DNA from: UBA1151 sp963579925 | GTDB lineage: Bacteria; Chloroflexota; Dehalococcoidia; Lucifugimonadales; Lucifugimonadaceae | Assembly (NCBI GenBank): GCA_963579925.1 | Contig: CAUZJA010000052.1 | Coordinates: 1-14,113 of the forward strand | DNA: 14,113 nt | Direction of reading: 5' to 3' | Shown: positions 1-7,410 of the stretch, in pieces | Layout: each line of letters starts with the position of its first letter | How positions within the stretch are numbered: the first letter of the stretch is position 1 | Notes under the pieces: model-generated | Told to the model about the DNA's origin: nothing | The model's database searches: none | The model's input: only the letters and a program-made list of their open reading frames with translations | Position numbers and translations under genes: made by a program

Positions 1-1
1 G

Positions 2-439
2 TTTGTTCCTTCTGGTGCCAGGCTTATTTCTAGCGATGCCCTTCCGCTTCCTCAACACAGCGTTCAATCGGAGACGGGCTTCAAGGCGGTGGGTACCGAC
101 ACGTTCGAGGCAGGGTTTGTGGCTGGGGTAGCCTATTTTGGCGGTTTGAAAACCGTGCCAGCGCAAGAATCCTCGGTAATCGAGTTCATATATGACTTGC
201 CGGAAACGGTGGTTGAATGGAACGATTCCGGCGCCACGTACGTTCTTGAGTTACAGGCGCAGGCAGGAACTGCCGGGCGTTCCACAGTGATCAGCGTGAA
301 CCTCCCGGCTGGCTACGAGTATGCTTCCAGCAATATCGCACCAAGCCTCGCGCTGGCAGGACAAGTCGAGTTCGAATTCAACCTGGTCCGAGACACAGTA
401 TTGCAACTTGAACTCACAAAGGTAGGCACGACCGGTTGA
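2..439 (+). CDS. C-terminal part of a DUF4012-like surface protein (5' end outside window)
   Basis: The frame is open from the first bases of the window to a TGA at 437-439, giving 145 residues. An internal GTG at 89 could be read as a start, but the upstream codons look like ordinary protein, so I treat this as a truncated gene. The visible part is beta-rich with no membrane helix. Features such as 'IEFIYDLPETVV', then 'YVLELQAQAGTAG' and 'VNLPAGYEY' resemble the C-terminal tail of DUF4012-family proteins (extracytoplasmic proteins found near polysaccharide genes), where a 'Y-x-LP' strand is followed by a 'Y-x-L-x-x-Q-x-G' strand. This family match is from memory of its pattern and is only moderately secure. 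The stop overlaps the start of the next gene by 4 bases (TTGA), so the two are probably translationally coupled. Confidence 0.6.
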   Translation, partial: FVPSGARLISSDALPLPQHSVQSETGFKAVGTDTFEAGFVAGVAYFGGLKTVPAQESSVIEFIYDLPETVVEWNDSGATYVLELQAQAGTAGRSTVISVNLPAGYEYASSNIAPSLALAGQVEFEFNLVRDTVLQLELTKVGTTG

Positions 440-1731
440 TCGCCCGAAAGAACACCAGAACGACTAGAAAGACAAGATCAGGTTTGACACTGTGGCCGTG
501 GATTCTCGGGGCTGTTGGCGCGGTCGTGATCGCGTGCGGTGGCGGAGGAGATGACCCGGCGCCATCGCCAGTCCCGACGCCCACTCCTGGACTACCGCAA
601 GTTGCCGGTACTCTGCCTCCACCGTCTGTCACGCCATCGATTCATGTAGCTCAGCCAACGGTGCGGATCCCGCCGACACCAGCGGTAGCCGATGTCGTTG
701 CAGTGACTCGCACGGAGTTCAATATTGTTGAGTTGTCTGTTCCCATCTGCAACACGTCATTGCAAGATGGGCTTCTTCCGGGATTTGGCACCGTTCCGGT
801 CCCTACTCCCACTCCTTCTCCTACCCCCGTAGCGCCACCAACTCCGCGTTCGATTGATGCAGCCCATGCGGAGATTGAGCAGTATCTGGCCGCTGCGACA
901 AATCTTTTGCGCGCATCACTTCTCTACGCTGAGGTGACGAATGAGGCGTGGCAGACTTCATCGGGGCTGGAAGATCGCGCTGCGCTCATCTTTGTTGAGG
1001 GGCGACGGTTGGCCGCTCTGTGCAACTCAGCGGCACTTACAGAGTTCCCGCCCGAAGTGGCAGTGGCAAACAATGCGATAAGTGAGTTTCTCCGTGAGCG
1101 GGTGTCATGGTCTGCAGCGTCGGCTAACTCCATCCGGGATCTTGGTATCTCATCAACGGGATTCCTGGAGACCCAGCGAGACAGTACCGGATCGCTGGGA
1201 AGTGATGCTGAGGACGCTCTTACCGCCGTGGCGGATGCTTTTGACGTAAACCTACCGCTGGATCCACGCGTGGAGCGCGTAGAGAGCGCTCGTGCTCGGA
1301 TTGCGACTGTACGGCCCGATGATTGGTATCTCGTGCGTCTGGATTCCCAGATCGTGTTCACCGGCCCGGTTGAGTTGCAGGAGGAAGGAGTGGATGGCCT
1401 TGGCAGCGGTCGGGAGGGCTACGGTACTTCTATCCGGGCACGCCGAGTCAGGAACGCGCCAGATTGGAACCTCGAGAAGATGGATGCCCAGATCAGGCCG
1501 TTATTTGACCAGTTCGGCAGCCTGGTGGATTCGACAGGCGAAACTGTTGACGGGCATGTGGCTTCTCGCCACAGAATTCTGGATGAGGAGCGGGAGTGGC
1601 GGACGGACTTTGTGATTACCGTCGCCGGTGACTACAGCTTCATCTTTGAGCTGGGCTGTCCTCAGTCTTTTATTGAAGAATGCTCTTCAACATTGGATCT
1701 GGTGCTCGCCGGAGCAACGCTGACGCCCTGA
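436..1731 (+). CDS. Proline-rich putative lipoprotein, function unknown
   Basis: This is a 431-residue protein starting at TTG 436. The start is supported by AAAGGTAGG ending 9 bases upstream and by the 4-base overlap with the preceding gene. A second TTG at residue 17 is possible. The N-terminus is strongly basic (residues 1-14), followed by a hydrophobic stretch (about 18-33) and Cys34 in the context VIA-C, which fits a lipobox. So export and lipid anchoring are expected. After Cys34 come glycines, acidic residues and a Pro/Thr linker (about 41-82). A second Pro/Thr linker lies at 119-138. The rest (140-431) looks like a folded domain, alpha-helical at first and then mixed, with two cysteines near the end (408 and 416) that could form a disulphide. 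I do not recognise this domain. The context suggests an envelope role together with the upstream DUF4012-like protein. Confidence 0.75.
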   Translation: MIARKNTRTTRKTRSGLTLWPWILGAVGAVVIACGGGGDDPAPSPVPTPTPGLPQVAGTLPPPSVTPSIHVAQPTVRIPPTPAVADVVAVTRTEFNIVELSVPICNTSLQDGLLPGFGTVPVPTPTPSPTPVAPPTPRSIDAAHAEIEQYLAAATNLLRASLLYAEVTNEAWQTSSGLEDRAALIFVEGRRLAALCNSAALTEFPPEVAVANNAISEFLRERVSWSAASANSIRDLGISSTGFLETQRDSTGSLGSDAEDALTAVADAFDVNLPLDPRVERVESARARIATVRPDDWYLVRLDSQIVFTGPVELQEEGVDGLGSGREGYGTSIRARRVRNAPDWNLEKMDAQIRPLFDQFGSLVDSTGETVDGHVASRHRILDEEREWRTDFVITVAGDYSFIFELGCPQSFIEECSSTLDLVLAGATLTP

Positions 1732-1758
1732 CCTGTGCTGGCCAACGCCCCTCAGAGT

Positions 1759-3936
1759 CTAGCCACCAAGGGCTGTGCGGGCATCTTCCAGGCGTTGATC
1801 CCACCTCGCCAGATGCGCTTCGCTCCAGTTCATCTGTTTCCAATGCTCAACAGCGGCCTCAATCGCCACCAGGTTTTGCTCAGCAAATGCCTGATTCACC
1901 AGCTCGTTGTTGGATTCAAAAACAAACGGGCCGATGTTGATGCCTGCTTCAACTTGCTTTCGAGCCAGAGCCATCAGTTCTATGTTTCGAGCGCCGTCAT
2001 CGTCACTCGGTATATTCAAGGCGCCAGACCGGTAGTAGCGTGCGGCCGCTAGGCGAACCTTCATGTTTTCTGGCTCGTCTTCGAGCAGGGTGTTCAACTC
2101 AGGTTCAACGGTTGCAAAAATGGCGGCGCGGTCATTGGGATCGATGTTCGGAAGTTCGGAGGCGATCACATCCATGAACTGAGTTCTGCTGATTGATCCC
2201 AACTGACTGAAGACGTCAAGGTTTTCTACCACTTCTGTCGGCGTCCCTGGAATCAGCACTTTTTGCGCAGCACGCCATGGCTGGAGTTGCGTGAACATCA
2301 GGCTCAGGATTAGCACAGCAGTAATGGCAATCGGGCCTACCCACATCCGCAGTACTTCAGACCACGACTCAGTCCCAGGCATAGATGCCTGCGCCGATTC
2401 GCGCTCCCGTCGACGTCTGGCCGCTCTGGCTTCCCGTGAGGTCTCCCGGCGCTCTGCTGGAAGCGTGCTCCCACGCGGCGCGAGGAAATCTCCCGGCGTA
2501 TGTTCTTTGGCCCTTGCGGCTACGCGCGATTCAGTAGCTCCGGCATAGGCCAGCATGATGATAAGCACGAGCATCGTGGAAGCGGTATCAAATAGAAATA
2601 GCAAATGGATAAAGAATCCAACTAACGCGCCAAACATCGCGAGATCAAGCCACTGAGACTCTTCTCGGGATCTAAATCGAGCATAGGCAAGCCATACCGC
2701 CCATATCCACATCGCCGCGTATGGAGCAAAGCCAACCAGTCCCGTCGTGGATAGGATTTCGACCGGGTCGTTGTGGGCAACGTCTAATTCAGGGAATGTA
2801 TCAAGGAAGTCATCATCTTCAAGGCGGTTGTTCCATACGGTTGAGAAATTCTCAAATCCGTAGCCGGTGATTGGTCGATCTGCAAACGCTTGCAGTGCAG
2901 CTCGTGTGCCAACACCTCTGGAATGTAGTGCTCGGTCATCGCCCAGTGATCCAATATTCCGGAAAAGTAGTGGCGCTGCATCTTTAAGCTTGTCCACAGC
3001 GCCAGATGGCAATATCAGGATCACGATAATCATTATCGGAAGTGCAGCAGTTGCAATTCCGGCAATCCATCGCCAGGTCGGCTGCGAACCCCAGATGGCG
3101 TAAACAGCTCCTGCAGAACCCAGGCCTACCGCCAGGCCAAGCGTAGAGCCACGGGAACCAGACTCATAGAGGATGTAGAGGCCCGCAACAATAACCACCA
3201 GATAGAGCGCGGCAAGCGGGTATTTCAAGTCCTCAGCAATCCCCGGTGCTGTTGCTCTTGCTCCAGGTGCTCTACGGCCTCGTCGTCTTGGAGTTGCCGA
3301 TTCTGGTGCCTCCCCTTTGGCCGCAGGCGTGGCTCGCCACATCTTGTCCATGAACAGGCCAAATCCGAGCATGGCTAAGGTCATGCCAAGTGAGCCAACG
3401 TACGTGGCGTTCCCAAGGCTGATTGTCAGTCGGCCAATCTCCTGACCTCGCAGCCAGCCGAACCACTGGTTCGGCCCGGCCCATGCCACTTCGTTTGCCT
3501 GGAGCAGACCCAGAAACGATATAAACAATCCAATGCTCAGGAACGATGTTAAATAGATGCGCCACTGTGGGGCACCTTTGATCATAGACATCAAGACCAC
3601 CAGAGCTGCCCACCAGTGGACCAGGTCAAACGTCCCGGTCATGCGCTCGTAGTTGCTCCAAATGGAGCGCTGGAAGCTCACCCCGAAGATTGCCGAGACT
3701 ACGGTTGCCAGGACAAACAGTCCCAGGAAAAGTGCCAGTTTGGACTGTGCTGGCCGGTACTCTGGCCGCCTCAGCATCAGGATCAACCAGAGGGCAAATG
3801 TGATCTCAATGACGGTCCGGCTAAACAGCGCCTTTCCAACGATAAAAGGGAATATCGTGGTGGGTGAAACGATTAGTGGTGTGAAGAGAAGGGCCATCAA
3901 TCCAAAGCGAACGGTCCATATCAGTGCAAAATCCAT
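1759..3936 (-). CDS. O-antigen ligase/polymerase family membrane protein (Wzy/WaaL type)
   Basis: This is a 725-residue polytopic membrane protein from ATG 3936; a TTG at 3981 would add 15 residues. The family joins or polymerises lipid-linked glycans on the outer side of the membrane. About ten or more hydrophobic segments are visible. The typical region starts with 'ESGSRGSTLGL' (about residues 258-268), followed by a large extracytoplasmic loop containing 'HSRGVGTRAALQAF' and ending in 'AHNDPVEILSTTGLVGF' (about 387-403), the Wzy_C signature. A basic cytoplasmic loop (about 202-235) and a second Arg-rich loop split the helices. After the last helix a soluble, helical, TPR-like tail of about 150 residues follows. 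I prefer ATG 3936 because a perfect TATAAT lies 6 bases before it, as for a leaderless transcript. The upstream neighbour is the PGI/PMI gene, which supplies hexose phosphates. Ligase, polymerase or protein glycosyltransferase cannot be told apart from sequence. Confidence 0.85.
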   Translation of the reverse strand: MDFALIWTVRFGLMALLFTPLIVSPTTIFPFIVGKALFSRTVIEITFALWLILMLRRPEYRPAQSKLALFLGLFVLATVVSAIFGVSFQRSIWSNYERMTGTFDLVHWWAALVVLMSMIKGAPQWRIYLTSFLSIGLFISFLGLLQANEVAWAGPNQWFGWLRGQEIGRLTISLGNATYVGSLGMTLAMLGFGLFMDKMWRATPAAKGEAPESATPRRRGRRAPGARATAPGIAEDLKYPLAALYLVVIVAGLYILYESGSRGSTLGLAVGLGSAGAVYAIWGSQPTWRWIAGIATAALPIMIIVILILPSGAVDKLKDAAPLLFRNIGSLGDDRALHSRGVGTRAALQAFADRPITGYGFENFSTVWNNRLEDDDFLDTFPELDVAHNDPVEILSTTGLVGFAPYAAMWIWAVWLAYARFRSREESQWLDLAMFGALVGFFIHLLFLFDTASTMLVLIIMLAYAGATESRVAARAKEHTPGDFLAPRGSTLPAERRETSREARAARRRRERESAQASMPGTESWSEVLRMWVGPIAITAVLILSLMFTQLQPWRAAQKVLIPGTPTEVVENLDVFSQLGSISRTQFMDVIASELPNIDPNDRAAIFATVEPELNTLLEDEPENMKVRLAAARYYRSGALNIPSDDDGARNIELMALARKQVEAGINIGPFVFESNNELVNQAFAEQNLVAIEAAVEHWKQMNWSEAHLARWDQRLEDARTALGG

Positions 3937-3942
3937 CGCCGG

Positions 3943-3948
3943 ATTATA
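3943..3948 (-). promoter_or_regulatory. Perfect -10 box for a leaderless start of the Wzy-type gene
   Basis: On the minus strand TATAAT (3948 to 3943) is followed by six bases and then ATG 3936-3934. Transcription from this box would begin at or next to the ATG, leaving no room for a ribosome binding site. No good -35 element is found at 16-18 bases; a perfect TTGACA at 3981-3976 is too far away (27 bases). Confidence 0.5.
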
Positions 3949-3990
3949 TTCTTTGCCAGCGGATGCGTCGCATTGTGTCAATCACAGGCT

Positions 3991-5061
3991 TCAGCCAATC
4001 TTTACGCGGTCCAGTGATTCGGTCGTTGAGGGATTTCGTTCTCGCAGGATGGCCAGGTAGTAAGAGACCATGTCGCCGAGCAGTGAACCCACCAGCATTC
4101 TGCCCAGTGTACTGGGGCCATCGATCTCCAGCAGGAGATTCTGAACATGGTTGGCTGACAGTTCGTCCAAAATTCGGTCAATATCTTCTGCGGCGAACTC
4201 ATCGCACTCATCAGGCTTCAGCGCGACTACGTACGGCTGTGCAGGCCAGTTGGGTGCCTGGAAAATTCCCTGAACGGTATTGTGCTTCATCTCAGGGATC
4301 TGATCCCATTCCGCCCAGCAGTCAGCATTTTCATTGATCTGATTCTTCCAGCGAGCCGCCACTCCAAGCAATGGTCGCACCGTGGCGATCAACGGATAGT
4401 GACCATCAAGCTCCATCGCGATCTGTTTTGCCACGTTGTCATCTACCGGGATCTCAGGTGCAAGCTGGCTGGCCACATCTGACAGCTCACTTACCGCGGG
4501 AGGGATGTCACCTGAAATGCTGTGGGCGAGGCCAAGTTCTTGCAGTGCGCGGTAGAGCGTTATAAAGGTGAAGCCCAACGCCGCACGAGGCTCGTGATCC
4601 CACTCGATGTTGGCACAGAGGACACTGTTGCCTGCCGCCGCCGCACGAAGCCTGCCGGGGCCTGAGATGGCAATACTTGGAATGCCCAGCTCGCACGCCT
4701 GCTGAAAGGTTGTGTTCGTCTCAGCAGTGTTCCCGGACACGCTGACCGCCACCACCAGCGTATCGCGGCCAGCCCATGCGGGCAGTTCGTATTCGCGCCA
4801 TGGAACCACTTCGATGCCATCGCGGTGATGGTCCGTCAGCCCGCGCGCAAGCTCTGCACCAATTCCTGATCCGCCCATGCCGACAACCAGCACCCGGCTG
4901 ACATCTTTGACTGAGTCAGATTTACCGAAGACAGCACCTAATTCCCATCCAGCTTCCACCTGCGATGGTAGCGATAGAAATCGACCGCCGATGTTTGTCG
5001 GGTCGAGGGCGGCGTAGGTAGCAGGTATGTCCAGCCGGTGGGGGCCGGTTTCTAGAATCAT
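3991..5061 (-). CDS. Bifunctional phosphoglucose/phosphomannose isomerase
   Basis: This is a 356-residue protein from ATG 5061; a TTG at 5112 would add 17 residues but has no ribosome binding site. The enzyme interconverts glucose-6-phosphate or mannose-6-phosphate with fructose-6-phosphate in the cytoplasm, feeding glycolysis and GDP-mannose synthesis. It has the SIS sugar-phosphate fold: 'GMGGSGIG' at 61-68, the phosphate-binding 'SVSGNTAET' at 107-115, then 'NQINENAD' (240-247) with the likely catalytic Glu244, and 'IPEMKHN' (255-261) with His260. The C-terminus 'NPSTTESLDRVK' is typical of the single-chain bacterial/archaeal PGI/PMI family, which is usually about 320-360 residues. The gene ends in TGA, 54 bases before the Wzy-type gene on the same strand, and is divergent from argJ. 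The substrate balance (glucose versus mannose) cannot be seen from sequence. Confidence 0.9.
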   Translation of the reverse strand: MILETGPHRLDIPATYAALDPTNIGGRFLSLPSQVEAGWELGAVFGKSDSVKDVSRVLVVGMGGSGIGAELARGLTDHHRDGIEVVPWREYELPAWAGRDTLVVAVSVSGNTAETNTTFQQACELGIPSIAISGPGRLRAAAAGNSVLCANIEWDHEPRAALGFTFITLYRALQELGLAHSISGDIPPAVSELSDVASQLAPEIPVDDNVAKQIAMELDGHYPLIATVRPLLGVAARWKNQINENADCWAEWDQIPEMKHNTVQGIFQAPNWPAQPYVVALKPDECDEFAAEDIDRILDELSANHVQNLLLEIDGPSTLGRMLVGSLLGDMVSYYLAILRERNPSTTESLDRVKIG

Positions 5062-5164
5062 GTTTGCATCGCCTGGTAATTTGCCTGAAAAATCTGAAAA
5101 AAAGGATGCCAAAGCTTGTTGGAGACCGGTATTCTGGAAGGGCTAGGGCGGACCATCGCTATGC

Positions 5165-5205
5165 TATAGTTGCCCATTCGGAAATCAAAGCTAAATTCGT
5201 ATTCA
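5165..5205 (+). promoter_or_regulatory. argJ upstream region: -10-like box and ARG-box-like palindrome
   Basis: The 170 bases between the divergent PGI/PMI and argJ starts hold a TATAGT at 5165-5170, which would start a transcript about 55 bases before argJ. At 5192-5205 lies TAAAT-TCGT-ATTCA, one mismatch away from the TGAAT-4-ATTCA core of ArgR/AhrC operators, although its centre contains C and G where the consensus has A or T. No convincing -35 element is seen. Both calls are weak. Confidence 0.25.
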
Positions 5206-5231
5206 AAAGTGCCTCGGACGGACGCTATTTA

Positions 5232-6452
5232 ATGGCTTCAGACATTCAAGTTTTGGACAACGGTACTGTAACAAGCCCACAGGGGTTCAAAGCGGGTGCA
5301 GTTTACTCAGGCCTGAAAACCCCCGGCCCCGGCAAACTTGATCTGGGGATTTTGTTCTCTGATACACCAGCCCGAACCGCAGCAACTTTTAGCCAGAACA
5401 GCATCCTGTCACCTTCCGTCACGACCTCGCGCGGGAGCCTCAACGTCGGGCGCAACAAGCGGGCAGTCATAATCAACAGCGGTAATGCCAACTGCGCAGT
5501 TGGAGAGCCAGGCTTCAAGGACGCTCGCGAAGTGGTTTCGCTGGCAGCGAACCACATTGGAGTTGATACCTCAGAGGTTTTGGTCTGCTCAACTGGCGTG
5601 ATTGGCGTCGAACTGCCGATGGGTCTCATTCGAGCACACGTTGATAAGATCGAATTGAGCGATGATGGCGGCCACGATCTGGTCAACGCAATTATTACTA
5701 CGGACTCCCTCCTGAAGGAGAAGGCCGTCGCCATTGACGTAGGCGGCACCACCGTCACGATTGGCGGTATTTCCAAAGGTTCCGGGATGATCCACCCCAA
5801 CATGGCAACCATGCTGGCGTTCATGAGCACCGACGCGGTAGTTGAGCAGGAATTTCTGTCCGCAACCCTTCAGGAAGCAGTGGACATCTCCTTCAACCTG
5901 GTAACCGTGGATACCGACCAGAGCACAAACGACACGTGCATCCTCATGGCAAACGGCGTAGCCGGAAACGCTGAGATCACCGCTGGTACACCAGAGGCGG
6001 AGCTATTCGCTGCGGCGGTCACGGATGTCGCGATTCATTTGGCACGAGAGATGGCGCGCGACGGTGAAGGTGCAACTAAACTCATCGACTCCACCGTTAC
6101 CGGTGCGTACACCGTCGAAGATGCCCGAATGGCTGCTCGATCAATTGCAGCGTCTCCACTGGTGAAGACCGCCGTCTACGGTAGGGATCCAAACTGGGGT
6201 CGAATCCTGATGGCACTTGGCAAGACCAGCATCCCGTTGGATGAGTCCAAGATCCAAGTATTTATTAACGATATCCAGATTGTGGAAGGTGGCGCGGCCA
6301 TCCCGTATCACGTTGAATCCGTGGTACAGGCTCTTGGTCGGTCCGAGGTGTATCTTCGTGTGGCCCTCAATGTTGGCGACGGAGATGCAACTGCCTGGGG
6401 ATGCGATCTCACCGAGGAATACGTGGTGTTCAACTCCGCGTACACCACCTAG
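5232..6452 (+). CDS. argJ: Glutamate N-acetyltransferase / ornithine acetyltransferase
   Basis: This is a 406-residue protein from ATG 5232. The open frame extends further upstream to 5064, but family members start just before the 'GTVTSPQGFKAG' segment, so the internal ATG is chosen. ArgJ transfers acetyl from N-acetylornithine to glutamate, recycling the acetyl group; some members also use acetyl-CoA. Family marks are complete: 'INSGNANC' (81-88), 'STGVIG' (120-125), 'KGSGMIHPNMATML' (182-195), where the proenzyme cleaves itself before Thr193 to make the alpha and beta chains and expose the nucleophile, 'TVDTDQSTNDT' (225-235), 'GRDPNWGRILMA' (317-328) and the C-terminal 'ATAWGCDLTEEYV'. 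It is the first gene of argJ-argB-argD. A separate ArgE deacetylase should not be needed. Whether it is mono- or bifunctional is not decidable here. Confidence 0.96.
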   Translation: MASDIQVLDNGTVTSPQGFKAGAVYSGLKTPGPGKLDLGILFSDTPARTAATFSQNSILSPSVTTSRGSLNVGRNKRAVIINSGNANCAVGEPGFKDAREVVSLAANHIGVDTSEVLVCSTGVIGVELPMGLIRAHVDKIELSDDGGHDLVNAIITTDSLLKEKAVAIDVGGTTVTIGGISKGSGMIHPNMATMLAFMSTDAVVEQEFLSATLQEAVDISFNLVTVDTDQSTNDTCILMANGVAGNAEITAGTPEAELFAAAVTDVAIHLAREMARDGEGATKLIDSTVTGAYTVEDARMAARSIAASPLVKTAVYGRDPNWGRILMALGKTSIPLDESKIQVFINDIQIVEGGAAIPYHVESVVQALGRSEVYLRVALNVGDGDATAWGCDLTEEYVVFNSAYTT

Positions 6453-6500
6453 CCGCAACCGCACATCACTCCGACATAAGTTGATGCCTGCACTTAGCAA

Positions 6501-6530
6501 TTCCGTTATTTCCGTTGGAAATAGGGAAGG
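6501..6530 (+). promoter_or_regulatory. Hairpin overlapping the argB ribosome binding site
   Basis: In the 87-base argJ-argB gap, TATTTCC (6507-6513) and GGAAATA (6517-6523) pair perfectly around a GTT loop. An outer TTCC (6501-6504) can also pair with GGAA (6525-6528). The 3' arm runs into GGGAAGG (6524-6530), the Shine-Dalgarno-like motif 9 bases before argB ATG. Folding would therefore compete with ribosome binding. There is no T-run after it, so it is not a normal terminator. Confidence 0.45.
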
Positions 6531-6539
6531 CGCGCGGTA

Positions 6540-7340
6540 ATGGCCAATCTCTACGCAGCCCCTCCCGGCTCAATCATCGTCGTCAAAGTAGGCGGCAGCA
6601 CGCTCGGCGAGGGCGACAGCACCAGCCCTGACATCATCGAGTTGGCGAAGCGTGGCTTCCAGCCGGTCGTTGTTCACGGTGGTGGTGCTGTGATTTCTGA
6701 GTGGGTCAGAAAGCAAGGAATCCAACCGGAATTCGTACGGGGCCTGCGACGAACGGACACGCAAACTTTGAATGTGGCAGTGGCTGTACTGTGTGGTTTG
6801 GTGAATGCGCAAATCGTGGCTGAGCTAAATGCCTTGGGAGGCAAAGCCATGGGCCTCTCGGGAGTCTCTGGCAAGATGTTGCAGGCTGAAGTGCTGGATC
6901 CCGATCTTGGGTACGTTGGCAGGGTCGTTGGAGTGGATCGCTCAGCACTGGATGCGGCGCTTGAGAATGGCTTCATCCCAGTCGTGGCACCGACTGCCAC
7001 AAATATTCGGGCAACCGGCTCAGAAGATGCCATCTTGAACATTAACGCTGATACTTCAGCCGGCCACATCGCCAGGGAATTGCGTGCGCATCAGATGATC
7101 TTCCAGACTGACGTCGCGGGAGTCCTGGATGCGATGAAGCGCCTGATCCCTCGCATGACCAAGGGACAGGGTAGTGATCTGATCGCGAGAGGGATTGCCG
7201 CTGGTGGAATGATTCCCAAGATTGAAGCGTGTATCGAAGCGCTCACAACGGCCCACTCAGGCCATATTATCGATGGCCGTACCGCAGGCGCCTTGATCGC
7301 CTGTGTTGAAGGCCAGGATGTTGGAACAAGGATTGTGTAG
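6540..7340 (+). CDS. argB: Acetylglutamate kinase
   Basis: This is a 266-residue protein starting at ATG 6540, with GGGAAGG ending 9 bases upstream. It phosphorylates N-acetylglutamate, the second step of arginine synthesis and often the feedback-controlled one. Amino acid kinase family marks are present: 'VVKVGGS' (14-20, with Lys16 for phosphoryl transfer), 'VVVHGGG' (43-49), 'RGLRRTD' (67-73, substrate binding), 'LNINADTSAGHIA' (about 166-178), 'AGGMIPKIEAC' (about 218-228, second catalytic lysine) and the C-terminal 'GTRIV'. The short N-terminus lacks the long helix found in the hexameric arginine-inhibited enzymes, which suggests, but does not prove, that it is not of that type. It ends 70 bases before argD. 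A LysZ-type (LysW-aminoadipate) kinase is the alternative, disfavoured by the argJ neighbour. Confidence 0.95.
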   Translation: MANLYAAPPGSIIVVKVGGSTLGEGDSTSPDIIELAKRGFQPVVVHGGGAVISEWVRKQGIQPEFVRGLRRTDTQTLNVAVAVLCGLVNAQIVAELNALGGKAMGLSGVSGKMLQAEVLDPDLGYVGRVVGVDRSALDAALENGFIPVVAPTATNIRATGSEDAILNINADTSAGHIARELRAHQMIFQTDVAGVLDAMKRLIPRMTKGQGSDLIARGIAAGGMIPKIEACIEALTTAHSGHIIDGRTAGALIACVEGQDVGTRIV

Positions 7341-7345
7341 CCGGT

Positions 7346-7361
7346 CGCGACTATAATCGCG
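7346..7361 (+). promoter_or_regulatory. Internal -10 box inside a palindrome, upstream of argD
   Basis: A perfect TATAAT (7352-7357) lies within CGCGA (7346-7350) / TCGCG (7357-7361), just after the argB stop. A transcript from it would start near 7364 and give argD a leader of roughly 47 bases containing a strong ribosome binding site. The -35 region is poor. The palindrome could bind a repressor or may be chance. Confidence 0.35.
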
Positions 7362-7410
7362 GTCCCAAGAATTAGTCGCCGTGAAGATGCGGCGGGAGGA
7401 GTTTGAGGCA

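Noticed and set aside
437..439. Genome-wide reassignment of TGA to an amino acid
   Set aside because: TGA is the natural stop of three genes here: the DUF4012-like gene (437-439), the lipoprotein (1729-1731) and the PGI/PMI gene (3991-3993).
1732..1758. Bidirectional terminator between the lipoprotein and Wzy-type genes
   Set aside because: The 27 bases contain no useful stem or T-run.
3976..3981. Perfect TTGACA as -35 partner of the TATAAT before the Wzy-type gene
   Set aside because: The spacing is 27 bases, far beyond the usual 16-18.
5303..5830. Long antisense open frame within argJ
   Set aside because: It is fully inside a gene with complete ArgJ motifs and shows no recognisable protein features.
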